From Palsa-1150 sp964531095 (GTDB taxonomy: Bacteria > Myxococcota_A > Polyangia > Polyangiales > Polyangiaceae), in assembly GCA_964531095.1 (NCBI GenBank), contig CAZHED010000011.1, forward strand, positions 62,001 to 126,000: a stretch of 64,000 bases of DNA, read 5' to 3'. Below the pieces are notes generated by a model. The model did not search any database and was not told the DNA's origin. It saw nothing but the letters and a program-made list of their open reading frames with translations. The first letter of the stretch is position 1, and each line of letters begins with the position of its first letter. Positions 25,758 to 33,902 of the stretch are shown here, piece after piece. Position numbers and translations under genes: made by a program.

Positions 25758-26711
25758 ATGGGGTGGTTGCCGGCTCCGTGGCACGAGTATAGGGACGCCG
25801 AGGGGTTCGAGACGGCCTGGGAGGCGCTTGCGGTTGATGTCGGGGCTCGCTCCTCATGCGCCGGCTACTCGGTACAGGGTCACCCCATCCGCCGATACGA
25901 TTTCGGCGCCCCGGCGGGAGCGCCCGTTCTTCTCACCGGCCTTGTGCATGGAGTTGAATTCGTCGGTTCCGTCGCCCTCCTCGAGTTCGTCCGATCGGTA
26001 GTTGCTGGGGGGTGCAGTGATCTGCTGCGCCATGCGCGACTCGTCGTCGTCCCGATCGTCAATCCCGACGGGCTTCACGCAAACTGCACGCGCATCGCCG
26101 CCGGTCGCCGCGCCTATCAACGCTGCAACGCTCGAGGAGTCGACCTGAACCGGAACTTCCCACGCCTCCGCGACACGATGCCGCTGAACCCGCTCGGCGG
26201 ATCGCGCTGGCGCCGGGCCATGCACTACGTGGGTCCCCACCCGCTGTCAGAACCCGAGACCCGCACGCTGCGCGACATCGCCGACCAGGAGCGGCCGCGT
26301 GTGTCCGTCGGCTTTCACTCCTTCGGCGACTTGCTGCTCTACCCATGGGCGTTCACGGACCGCCCGAACCCGCGCCGCGCGAGTTACGAGCGAGCCGGCC
26401 GCGCCTTCGTCGACGCGCTTCGGGGCGCGAGCTACCGAGTCATGCAAGCCACCGAGTGGTTCTCCACGGTCGGCGATCTCGACGATTGGCTCGACGCAGA
26501 GTACGGCACGCTCGCGTTCACGGTCGAGGTGAGCCGCCCCATGCGCCGACTGGCGAATCTGCGTCGCTTGTCCAACCCGTTCGCGTGGTTGAACCCCGTG
26601 GAAGTGGCCCCCGCCGTGACGGGGTTGGCCCCCGGCGTCGAAGCGCTTGTGCGCGAGGCATTGACCGTCTCGGAGAGCGAGCACGCGGTCGATCCACGAA
26701 GCGCCGCGTGA
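25758..26711 (+). CDS. M14-family zinc carboxypeptidase/deacylase
   Basis: 317 residues. The zinc ligands are His64 and Glu67 (HGVEFVGSVALLEFV) and a later His in VGFHSFGDLLLYPWAF. The catalytic Glu is in LAFTVEVSRP, and the substrate arginine region GVDLNRNFPR is intact. No signal peptide is seen, so it is probably cytoplasmic. Such enzymes remove a C-terminal residue or an acyl group from an amino acid (succinylglutamate-desuccinylase-like). It starts 37 bases after the ureohydrolase and probably belongs to the same transcript, which suggests an amino-acid or polyamine substrate. Confidence 0.83.
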   Translation: MGWLPAPWHEYRDAEGFETAWEALAVDVGARSSCAGYSVQGHPIRRYDFGAPAGAPVLLTGLVHGVEFVGSVALLEFVRSVVAGGCSDLLRHARLVVVPIVNPDGLHANCTRIAAGRRAYQRCNARGVDLNRNFPRLRDTMPLNPLGGSRWRRAMHYVGPHPLSEPETRTLRDIADQERPRVSVGFHSFGDLLLYPWAFTDRPNPRRASYERAGRAFVDALRGASYRVMQATEWFSTVGDLDDWLDAEYGTLAFTVEVSRPMRRLANLRRLSNPFAWLNPVEVAPAVTGLAPGVEALVREALTVSESEHAVDPRSAA

Positions 26712-26732
26712 TGTGGAGCGCCCGCTGCAGCC

Positions 26733-27938
26733 TCAGGCGGCAATAGAGTTGGCTCGGGCACTCGAGACGAGCCCGGGCACGATCGAGTCCACCATCGACG
26801 CGAATCCCGCGCGGTCGAAGGCGCTCGCGCTGTAAAGCCAGTCGACGTGCGGCGGAGCGCCGTCCCTGCGGCCTCGTGTGCCGGGCGCCCGCGGGTCCGG
26901 CTTGGCGTCTCGAAAATGCCCGATCACGTCGAGGTGGTCGGCATATCCCACCCAGACGAGCTTGCCCCAGAGTTGCGAGCGGAGAGGGACGACACCGTCG
27001 TTCTCCCGTATGCCAGGGGTGCGACCGAACGCGCGGGTGAGCATCTGCTCGTCTGCTTCGGACATGTCGGGAGCTACGCACGGGTAACGGGGGTCGTACC
27101 TCGCCGCGATTCGATAGAGGGTCGCGAAGATCGCCGCGCTGAGGACATTCCAAGGTCGGAGGAACGCTGGAAGAAACATCCGCGGTCCCGGAGGGGGCGC
27201 CATCGACGCGACCGACTGACACAGGATGCCCGGACGGTCTTCGATCCCTGCCGCGAACAGGTCCATCGCCTCGGGCATGAGCTGCACCATGGCGCCCTGG
27301 TCCTTCTGGATCGCGTCGACGTATCGGCGCACGTCATTGCTCCGGGCGTCGTCCAACATCCGGAGGAACGCGTCCGTCGCGCGGTCGAGCACCGCGAGCT
27401 CGAGTCCGAGGGCGCGATCGACTCGGGAGAACGCCGCCACGAGCCCACCCACGGCCGCAAGCGGCGGCGAACCGAGCGAGAGCCCCAGGACCGTGAGTGC
27501 GCTCAGAGCGCGCAGAACGCGCGCCCCGCTCACCGTCGTGAAGAAGCTCGCCAGCGGCGTTCCGAAATGCGGTGCGTTGATGGTCGTAATGCTCGCCAGT
27601 CGACTGCGCCATTCCAGGGCGCCGGGTGGCGCCCCGAGCGAGGCGCTGGGCGAGGCAACGAGCCTCGCGTCGAGTCCGCCCGTGGAGTGCCCGATCAGGT
27701 GAATCGGTCCGCCACCTGGACCATCGCTGTCGCAGGTCGCGGCGACGAGCTCAGCGAGCTTAGCCGCGCGGCGACGAATCGACGCCGTTGGGGACACCTC
27801 AAGGACGCGGGTCTGGACTAGCTCGCCGCGTGCTTGAAGGCGCTCAGAAATCGCCCGATCCAGGTGGACGAAGTAGTCGTACGAAGCAAGCCGACCGAAG
27901 CCGAACATCCCCGGCGAAAAGTAGAGACGGTGCAGCAT
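26733..27938 (-). CDS. Alpha/beta-hydrolase, lipase-like
   Basis: 401 residues. The start at 27938 (MLHRLYFSPGMFGFG) has no strong ribosome site. The nucleophile elbow is GHSTGG with Ser85 (LIGHSTGGLDARLVASP). The oxyanion region may be the N-terminal LYFSPGMFGFGRL, and a catalytic His is offered by DHLDVIGHFRDAKPD near residue 340. A segment with hydrophobic helices (residues 140-190) may act as a lid. The shape resembles bacterial triacylglycerol lipases. No signal peptide is evident. It ends 22 bases from the M14 gene on the other strand. Confidence 0.8.
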   Translation of the reverse strand: MLHRLYFSPGMFGFGRLASYDYFVHLDRAISERLQARGELVQTRVLEVSPTASIRRRAAKLAELVAATCDSDGPGGGPIHLIGHSTGGLDARLVASPSASLGAPPGALEWRSRLASITTINAPHFGTPLASFFTTVSGARVLRALSALTVLGLSLGSPPLAAVGGLVAAFSRVDRALGLELAVLDRATDAFLRMLDDARSNDVRRYVDAIQKDQGAMVQLMPEAMDLFAAGIEDRPGILCQSVASMAPPPGPRMFLPAFLRPWNVLSAAIFATLYRIAARYDPRYPCVAPDMSEADEQMLTRAFGRTPGIRENDGVVPLRSQLWGKLVWVGYADHLDVIGHFRDAKPDPRAPGTRGRRDGAPPHVDWLYSASAFDRAGFASMVDSIVPGLVSSARANSIAA

Positions 27939-27994
27939 CGAGGGCCACTCTAGCCCTACCCGGGCGCTGTGTCCGTCACCGTACCGAGGGTGTT

Positions 27995-28780
27995 TCAGCT
28001 CGCGCTCGGGCTTCGATTGAGCGCTGCGGCCAAGCGCAAGACCGTCGCGCGAGGCGCGACCCGTAGCGACTGCAAACCGACCTTGTTCCACAGCCCCGGG
28101 ACCACCATTGTCTGTCCTCGCATCATGGCGCGATAGGCCTTTCCCGCGACCGCCGGCGCCCCCATGACGGCCATCCGGAAAAGGCGGGTTCTTTCGTTGC
28201 CCGCGATCTCCGAAAACTCCGTGGCCGTCGGCCCGGGGCAGCAGAGCGTCGCGGTCACGCCCGTGCCTCGAAGCTCGAACGAAAGCGCCTCGGTGAACGA
28301 ATTCATGAACGCCTTCGACGCGTAGTACACCGCCATGAACGGCCCGGGCTGGAAGCCCGCGGTGGAGCCCATGTTCAGGATGCGACCGCTGCCCCTCGCC
28401 ACCATGGCCGGCAGGAGCAGTCGCGTCAGGTGGACGACCGCGGTGACGTTCACGCGCACCATTTCGATCTCGCGTGCGGCATCGAGCCTAGCGAACGCTC
28501 CGGTCGCTCCGAAGCCGGCGTTGTTGACGAGAAAGTCGACGTGGAGCCCGCGACGCGAAAGCTCGGCGGCGATTCTTTCCGGGGCGCGATCGTCGTTCAG
28601 GTCCTCAGGCAGGGCGACCACGCGAGCTCCGTGCACCTTCTCGAGCTCCGCGGCGAGCTTCTCGAGCCGATCGCGGCGGCGCGCGACCAAGACTACGTCG
28701 TGCTTTTCGGCCGCAAAAAGACGCGCGATCTCCCTCCCGAGACCCGCCGATGCCCCCGTGACAAGAGCCGTCTTTGCCAT
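27995..28780 (-). CDS. Short-chain dehydrogenase/reductase
   Basis: 261 residues. GGAGG lies seven bases before the ATG. The nucleotide-binding motif is TGASAGLG at residues 8-15, the structural motif NNAG near 88, and the catalytic Tyr/Lys occur in YYASKAFMNSF, with Ser in MGSTAGFQPG. The family is NAD(P)H-dependent, and many such stand-alone SDRs act on lipids or ketones. The sequence is close to the YqjQ/DltE-type short-chain dehydrogenases. The lipase gene lies downstream on the same strand, 56 bases away. Confidence 0.88.
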   Translation of the reverse strand: MAKTALVTGASAGLGREIARLFAAEKHDVVLVARRRDRLEKLAAELEKVHGARVVALPEDLNDDRAPERIAAELSRRGLHVDFLVNNAGFGATGAFARLDAAREIEMVRVNVTAVVHLTRLLLPAMVARGSGRILNMGSTAGFQPGPFMAVYYASKAFMNSFTEALSFELRGTGVTATLCCPGPTATEFSEIAGNERTRLFRMAVMGAPAVAGKAYRAMMRGQTMVVPGLWNKVGLQSLRVAPRATVLRLAAALNRSPSAS

Positions 28781-28931
28781 GGACAACCTCCAAACCAGAA
28801 TGTGTAGCCGTGCGCCCGTGCAAATCGAGCCGATTCCGGGTAGCAATCCTCCCGCGAGCGCTCGCAACCAAGTCGTCGGCGGAAGCGCCGAGCCATCGGA
28901 CATCCGATCCCGAAGACGAGAAGGCATGCAC

Positions 28932-29609
28932 ATGAAAAAGATCGCAGTCACCGAAAATGGGCCGTATCTCGTCTCGGGCGGTGTGCCGCTCGCGACTCAG
29001 CACATCGTCACGAACGAACAGGGCGAGTCCCTCGAGTGGCGAGAGGGAGATGCGTTTCCTCGATCCAACGCATACGCTCTCTGTCGTTGCGGGAGCTCGC
29101 GCACCAAGCCGTTCTGCGACGGGACGCACAAGCGAATCGGGTTCGACGGAACGGAGACGGCGAGCCGCGAACCGTACGAGAAGCAAGCCGAGCGATTCGA
29201 CGGGCCGGCGATGGCGCTCGACGACGCCGAGAGCCTGTGCGCAGGGGCGCGCTTCTGCGATCCGCACGGGCAGGTTTGGAACCTCATTGGGAAGAGCGAC
29301 GCGCCGCACGCGGCCAAGCTCGTGGAGCACGAGGCGGGTCACTGTCCTTCCGGGCGACTGGTGGCGAGATTGCGGGCGACCGGGCAAGCCGTCGAGCCAC
29401 ATCTCGAACCGTCGATCGGCCTGGTGCAGGACACGGCTCAGGGGGTAAGCGGTCCAATTTGGGTACGCGGAGGCATTCCGGTCATCGGCGCGGACGGTCA
29501 CGCTTACGAAGTGCGCAATCGGGTCACGCTGTGCCGATGCGGCGCATCCAGGAACAAGCCATTTTGCGACGGCACGCACGTGTCGACCGGCTTCGACGAC
29601 AAGGGCTGA
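28932..29609 (+). CDS. Double CDGSH iron-sulfur protein with a central mono-cluster domain
   Basis: 225 residues. The start at 28932 is favoured because AAGG is eight bases upstream; an ATG six bases earlier is too close to it. Two CDGSH boxes are present, CRCGSSRTKPFCDGTH (about 51-66) and CRCGASRNKPFCDGTH (about 202-217), each with the three Cys and one His that hold a redox-active 2Fe-2S cluster. Between them, ESLCAGARFC and HEAGHCPSG form the divergent 4Fe-4S mono-cluster (Fer4_19-like) unit often fused to CDGSH domains. An electron-transfer or redox-sensing role in the cytoplasm is likely. No partner is visible nearby. Confidence 0.88.
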   Translation: MKKIAVTENGPYLVSGGVPLATQHIVTNEQGESLEWREGDAFPRSNAYALCRCGSSRTKPFCDGTHKRIGFDGTETASREPYEKQAERFDGPAMALDDAESLCAGARFCDPHGQVWNLIGKSDAPHAAKLVEHEAGHCPSGRLVARLRATGQAVEPHLEPSIGLVQDTAQGVSGPIWVRGGIPVIGADGHAYEVRNRVTLCRCGASRNKPFCDGTHVSTGFDDKG

Positions 29610-29666
29610 AATCGGTACGGTGCGTCGGGAGCGACGAACTGATGGCGACCCCGAACTCGGAGGACC

Positions 29667-30437
29667 ATGGCCTGGTCTGCTAGACAGTACACGACGTTCG
29701 AAGACGAGCGTACTCGCCCCGTTCGCGACCTCCTCGCCGCAGTCCCAGCCGTCAGCGCGCGCGTGGCCGTTGACGTCGGGTGCGGGCCCGGCAATTCGAC
29801 CGAGGTTCTGGCCGCCCGTTTCCCCGGCGCAAACATCCGGGGATTCGACGCTTCGTCCGACATGATCGATGCCGCGCGCCGACGGCTTCCGCATGTGCAA
29901 TTTGACCTGTTGGACGTCGCAGAGTGGAGCGACCCGGGACCGTTCGACATCATTCTGGCCAATGCGGTTTTTCAATGGGTGCCCGATCATGCCGGTCTGC
30001 TGCCGTCTCTCACCACCAAGCTCTCGAAGGGCGGCAGCCTGGCGGTTCAGATGCCAGACAACATCGAGGAACCCGCGCATCGGCTGATGCGCGAGATCGC
30101 TTCGCACGGACCCTGGGCTCGCAAGCTCGCTGCCGCGACCGGGGCTCGAACGTCGATGGCTGGAGCGGACTGGTACTACCGCCTACTGCGCGGGTCTTGC
30201 GCGAGAGTCGACGTCTGGCGCACCACGTACCATCACGCACTCGCGGGTGGCCCCGAGTCGGTGGTGGAGTGGTTCAAAGGGAGCGGCCTTCGCCCGTTCC
30301 TGGCGCCGCTCGACGATGACGAGCGCCCAGCGTACCTTGAACGCTATCGGGTCGCGCTGGCGGACGCGTACCCTGCACTCGCGGACGGCACTGTTCTCCT
30401 GCCGTTTCCGAGGTTGTTCATGGTGGCCACCCGCTAG
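29667..30437 (+). CDS. tam: Trans-aconitate 2-methyltransferase-like SAM-dependent enzyme
   Basis: 256 residues. N-terminal AWSARQYTTFEDERTRPVRD and the SAM-binding VDVGCGPGNSTEVLA (motif I) match Tam closely, as do LANAVFQWVPDHAGLL and LAVQMPDNIEEPAHRLMREI. The enzyme methyl-esterifies trans-aconitate, a by-product of the citrate cycle. The end of the gene is followed by one copy of the 66-bp structured repeat, which may serve as its terminator. The assignment is at the family level; the substrate could differ. Confidence 0.87.
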   Translation: MAWSARQYTTFEDERTRPVRDLLAAVPAVSARVAVDVGCGPGNSTEVLAARFPGANIRGFDASSDMIDAARRRLPHVQFDLLDVAEWSDPGPFDIILANAVFQWVPDHAGLLPSLTTKLSKGGSLAVQMPDNIEEPAHRLMREIASHGPWARKLAAATGARTSMAGADWYYRLLRGSCARVDVWRTTYHHALAGGPESVVEWFKGSGLRPFLAPLDDDERPAYLERYRVALADAYPALADGTVLLPFPRLFMVATR

Positions 30438-30458
30438 TCCCGTCCAGCTGGAATTCTG

Positions 30459-30524
30459 ACCGCTCCTGCGGTTTTGCTAGCGCCGCTCGGCCTGGCAATC
30501 ACAGGACAGAACTTGTGCGGAGCG
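30459..30524 (+). repeat. 66-bp dispersed structured element, copy A
   Basis: This copy aligns without gaps to the reverse complement of 44612-44677 at 59 of 66 positions. It contains two hairpins. The first is ACCGC-TCCT-GCGGT followed by TTT. The second has the arms GCCGCTCGGC and GCGGAGCGGC (the latter running two bases past the aligned part) around a loop of about 25 bases. The strong conservation of the loop (CTGGCAATCAC and CAGAACTTGT) suggests a selected or recently copied element. It lies 21 bases after tam, so the first hairpin could also work as an intrinsic terminator. Confidence 0.85.
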
Positions 30525-30598
30525 GCACTCGCGGACCCCATGGTCTTACGCATTTTTCAACCCGACGGGCCCCGCCGAACCCTTCGGCGATGGACTAG

Positions 30599-32749
30599 TC
30601 AGGGTCCGCAGTACAAGGTGCCGACCGCTTGCAACCAGGCTCCGAAGTTTCCTTGGTACGTAGCAGGGTTGCACACGGCACCAGCGCCATCGAGGGCCTG
30701 CGTCACGCACGCATCGGCCTGGAAATAGGCCGAGCAGACTCCAGTCTGGACGGCCGTATCGCACGTGATCGTCGACGCCAAGTCCGCGCAGTTGTAACAG
30801 CTCTGCGTGACGCAGTCATCGATGCACGCGTTGTTGTGGTTGCACGTCGCGTCCAGATAGGGAGCGACGCACGATCGAATCCCGACTTGCGTCGCGAAGT
30901 CGTACTCGAAGTTCTGCAGGCAAACGCTGCATGCTAAATTCGAGTTGTACTCGAAGGTCGTAAACGTGCCGCAGGCTGCCGAGTCAAAGCCGCCCCCGCA
31001 CGCCGCGGCCGCGTTCTGAAGCTCCGCGGCCGAGCAGACTTTCTGCCGCGGCGGAGCCCGCTCTTGGAGAGCCGCCGGGCAGCTCGGGTAGGGCGCGGGG
31101 CATTGCATCTGTTGGCTCGTGCAGGTGCGCTGCGCAACGTTGACGTCGCACGTCGATGGCGGACTGAGGGCCGTGCAGTTCCGGCACGCGCTGCCCGATT
31201 GTCCGCACTGGGTATCGGTGAACCCGGGCTGGCATTTGCCACTCGCGTCGCAGCAACCGTCGCAGTCCTGCGAGCAGAGAAACCCGCCGTCCGGAAAGTC
31301 ACACATCCCGTATGCGCCCATCGGCGACGCCCCGACGGTCAGGCACCTGCCGCCGAGGTTCGAACAATCCGCGCAGCGTCTTCCGCCGAAGCCGCACTGC
31401 GTGTCCGTGTTCGCGAAACTGCAGTTGCCGGAGGCGTCGCAACAGCCTTCGCACGTGTTGGGATCGCACGGCGGACCGCCTTCGGGAGGTGCGACGCACT
31501 GCTGATTCGAGCAGATTTGGCCGAAAGGCAAGCACGTTTGGCAGCTCGTTCCAAAGCCGCCACACGATGTGCTCGCAAGTCCCTGTTGGCACTGCCCGGA
31601 TTGGTCGCAGCAGCCGGTGGGGCACGTTTCCGCGTTGCACACGCCCGCGTCGGTGGTCGCGCATTGCTCACTAACACACTGCATATTGGACAACGTGCAA
31701 TCCTCACAGTAGATGCCGCCCTGGCCGCACTGAGTGTTCGAAGCACCCGGGTGGCATGCGCCAGCCATATCGCAGCAGCCGCTGGTACAGGTACACGCCG
31801 GCGCGGCGACGCACTGCCTGTTCGAACAAGAGCTCGGGGTGGCACTGCGCACGATCAAGCAATTCACGCACCCCAAACCACCGCCCCCACACGCAGTGTC
31901 CGAGTCGCCCGCCCGGCAGGTCGACGTGGCGACGTCGCAGCATCCCGATGGACATGACTGAGGGATACACGCGCAATACTGCTGGGCGGAGCAGCCCTGG
32001 CCCGAAGCGCACTTGCGACAAGCAATGCCGCCGGTGCCGCAAGCATCGGACGACGTCCCCGACTGGCAGATGCCGCTGGCGTCGCAGCAACCGTTTCTGC
32101 ACGTGAAGAAGGTACACGGGGTCGGAGCGGCCGGGCCGCATGCCCCTCCCGTTCCGGCGTCCGACGAAGTGCAAACGGCTCCCGCCGTGGTGCAGTCAAA
32201 ACACTGGCTACCCCTCTGGCCGCACGAGCTCGCATCTTTGCCGGATAGGCACCGTGCACCGACGCAGCACCCGGCGCAGTTGGCGGGCCCGCATGGGACG
32301 GTGTTGCCGGAGCAAGACTTCTGCGCAGGATCGCAGGACAGAAACCCGGTGGCCAAACAGTCTTGGCAGGCCTCGCCCGCCGCGCCGCACGCATTCGGGG
32401 CGATCCCCGGCTGGCATTGCCCGCTCGAGTCGCAACAGCCGGCGGGGCAGGTGGTCCGCGCGCAGGCCGTGGAGATGGCGTCCGCGGGAGGCTGGGCGAC
32501 ATCCGCGAGCGTTGCGTCCAAGCTCGAGCCGGGGCTCGGCCGCGTGTGCGAGTCAGTGCTTGCGTCGAGGCTCGCTTGCCCGCTCTCGCCGTCGGTTCCG
32601 TCCGCAGAGAGATCGTCTCCGGAGGTCGTCCTACCGCTGCAACCGGCGACGAAGGTCGCAACGCAGAGGATGAAAGGCAGAGCCAATCGAAAATGGAGCC
32701 GGCCGCAAACGGTCTCTGTCCCGCGTTCTCGTTGCCGCTGCATAACCAT
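30599..32749 (-). CDS. Cys-rich lipoprotein with eight tandem Cys-knot repeats
   Basis: 716 residues. The start is ATG at 32749 (or 32743), the signal ends FVAGC (lipobox), and a short acidic linker follows. Residues about 95-505 contain eight repeats of 45-55 residues with the shared form C-x5-C-x-G-CCD-x2-G-x-C-x10-CG-x2-G-x2-C-x2-C, for example TCPTGCCDQSGQCQQG. The last 190 residues carry a separate Cys-rich region (VCSAAELQNAAAACGGGF, CNHNNACIDDC). The protein would be secreted and heavily disulfide-bonded on the cell surface. No enzymatic motif is seen. Such repeat lipoproteins are typical of large myxobacterial genomes and are of unknown function. Confidence 0.78.
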   Translation of the reverse strand: MVMQRQRERGTETVCGRLHFRLALPFILCVATFVAGCSGRTTSGDDLSADGTDGESGQASLDASTDSHTRPSPGSSLDATLADVAQPPADAISTACARTTCPAGCCDSSGQCQPGIAPNACGAAGEACQDCLATGFLSCDPAQKSCSGNTVPCGPANCAGCCVGARCLSGKDASSCGQRGSQCFDCTTAGAVCTSSDAGTGGACGPAAPTPCTFFTCRNGCCDASGICQSGTSSDACGTGGIACRKCASGQGCSAQQYCACIPQSCPSGCCDVATSTCRAGDSDTACGGGGLGCVNCLIVRSATPSSCSNRQCVAAPACTCTSGCCDMAGACHPGASNTQCGQGGIYCEDCTLSNMQCVSEQCATTDAGVCNAETCPTGCCDQSGQCQQGLASTSCGGFGTSCQTCLPFGQICSNQQCVAPPEGGPPCDPNTCEGCCDASGNCSFANTDTQCGFGGRRCADCSNLGGRCLTVGASPMGAYGMCDFPDGGFLCSQDCDGCCDASGKCQPGFTDTQCGQSGSACRNCTALSPPSTCDVNVAQRTCTSQQMQCPAPYPSCPAALQERAPPRQKVCSAAELQNAAAACGGGFDSAACGTFTTFEYNSNLACSVCLQNFEYDFATQVGIRSCVAPYLDATCNHNNACIDDCVTQSCYNCADLASTITCDTAVQTGVCSAYFQADACVTQALDGAGAVCNPATYQGNFGAWLQAVGTLYCGP

Positions 32750-32863
32750 CTGTGTCGGGCGTGACGGAAGTCCGTCAGGCTGTGGGCCGTTTCGTCGCGA
32801 ATCGGAAAGCCCAGCGGGAGATGAAAGCTACGCTCGCACGAGCGCCACATTGTGCGCAGGCCG

Positions 32864-33574
32864 TCAGGGGCCGGCCGAGACGCCCTCCCGCTTCGCTGCC
32901 CCATTCGATGGACGCCGCTCGTACCACTGTTGAGTGACGCGGGCCGCCACGTCGCGGCTGCCCAAGCCGAACGCGAGGGCCGCACCGAGCGCGATGGCCG
33001 CCAGCGTCAGCGTGAAGGCGATCGTCACGATCTCAGGAGCGATCTGGAGCTCGCGGAGCGCCATGAATCCACCCAGCGCCAGGATCGCCGCGCGAACCAA
33101 TGACGAGGTGAGCGGTCGTGCAGTCGCGCCCGGCATCGCATTGGCCTCGATCTCGCGTTTGCCGATCCGGTCGTATACCCAGTTTCCGAAGTAGAGAGAG
33201 GCCGCAAAGATGACGGCCGCGCCTACGAGATGGGGCACGTAGGCGACGATCCGCCCTGCGCCGTCGGCCACCATCCCCAGGTTCCACGCGCGCGCCGCCT
33301 GGGTGATGGCCGCCAGCATCACGACCGCAAAGACCGCCCTACCGGTCCAGCGCGAGCCGTCGTGCGACGCCGTGCCATCCTTGTCGATGAGCCCGAGCTT
33401 GGTGATCAGACTGTCGTATCCAGCGCGCACGAGGAGTGCGCGAGTGATTCGCTCGAGCGCAACCGCGATTACGTAGCCAACGAGCAAGATGAGAAGTCCT
33501 GCGACGAGATCCGGCAGAAAGCCGACCACTCCGTCGAAGGCTGTGGTGAACCAGTGCATCGTCGAGCTCATCAT
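32864..33574 (-). CDS. MscS-type/conserved-TM-helix membrane protein
   Basis: 236 residues. GGAGG lies five bases before the ATG at 33574 (an ATG three bases inside is equally possible). Four hydrophobic segments are seen: LPDLVAGLLILLVGYVIAVA, AVFAVVMLAAITQAA, LVGAAVIFAASLYFGNWVYD, and IVTIAFTLTLAAIALGAALA with the ending GLGSRDVAARV. The pattern of paired helices and the GLGS motif match the conserved-TM-helix (PF05552-like) group related to mechanosensitive channels. It is a likely ion conductance or osmotic response protein. The MscS beta domain is missing, so gating by itself is uncertain. Confidence 0.72.
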   Translation of the reverse strand: MMSSTMHWFTTAFDGVVGFLPDLVAGLLILLVGYVIAVALERITRALLVRAGYDSLITKLGLIDKDGTASHDGSRWTGRAVFAVVMLAAITQAARAWNLGMVADGAGRIVAYVPHLVGAAVIFAASLYFGNWVYDRIGKREIEANAMPGATARPLTSSLVRAAILALGGFMALRELQIAPEIVTIAFTLTLAAIALGAALAFGLGSRDVAARVTQQWYERRPSNGAAKREGVSAGP

Positions 33575-33902
33575 GGGGACCTCCACGAGCGACGCAACAG
33601 AGCGAACGACGTGCCGCGCGTCGAGCTCGGCTGGCCGGCGCGGTGGGGCAGACCAGGCTAGCCGCGCCAAACATCGGAGGTTGAAAGCCCGACCTGCAAC
33701 GCACTTTGCACGCGGTTCGCCGGCGGCCGTGATGCCGGCGTCGGCATGGGCCGCCCGCCGCGGCCAGACTCTCCACGGCAGAGGGTCCGTCGTGGTAGGA
33801 TCATTCCCGTAATGGACGATTTTTCCCACAGCTGGCGCGTACAGCAGCGCCGGTGCCTGGCGTGTTCATGGCTCTCCCTCCGCGTTCTATGAAGCACGAA
33901 CC
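33575..33902. other. Divergent promoter region between the MscS-type and exopolysaccharide genes
   Basis: 328 bases separate the two divergent starts. Midway, ATGCCG (33732-33737) and CGGCAT (33742-33747) form a perfect six-bp stem with loop GCGT. GCCGGC occurs at 33719-33724 and 33734-33739. This is a candidate operator or hairpin. No clear -35/-10 boxes can be assigned. Confidence 0.4.

Noticed and set aside
30459..30524. Integron attC site
   Set aside because: The stems have no RYYYAAC/GTTRRRY core pair, no gene cassette layout and no integrase gene is near.
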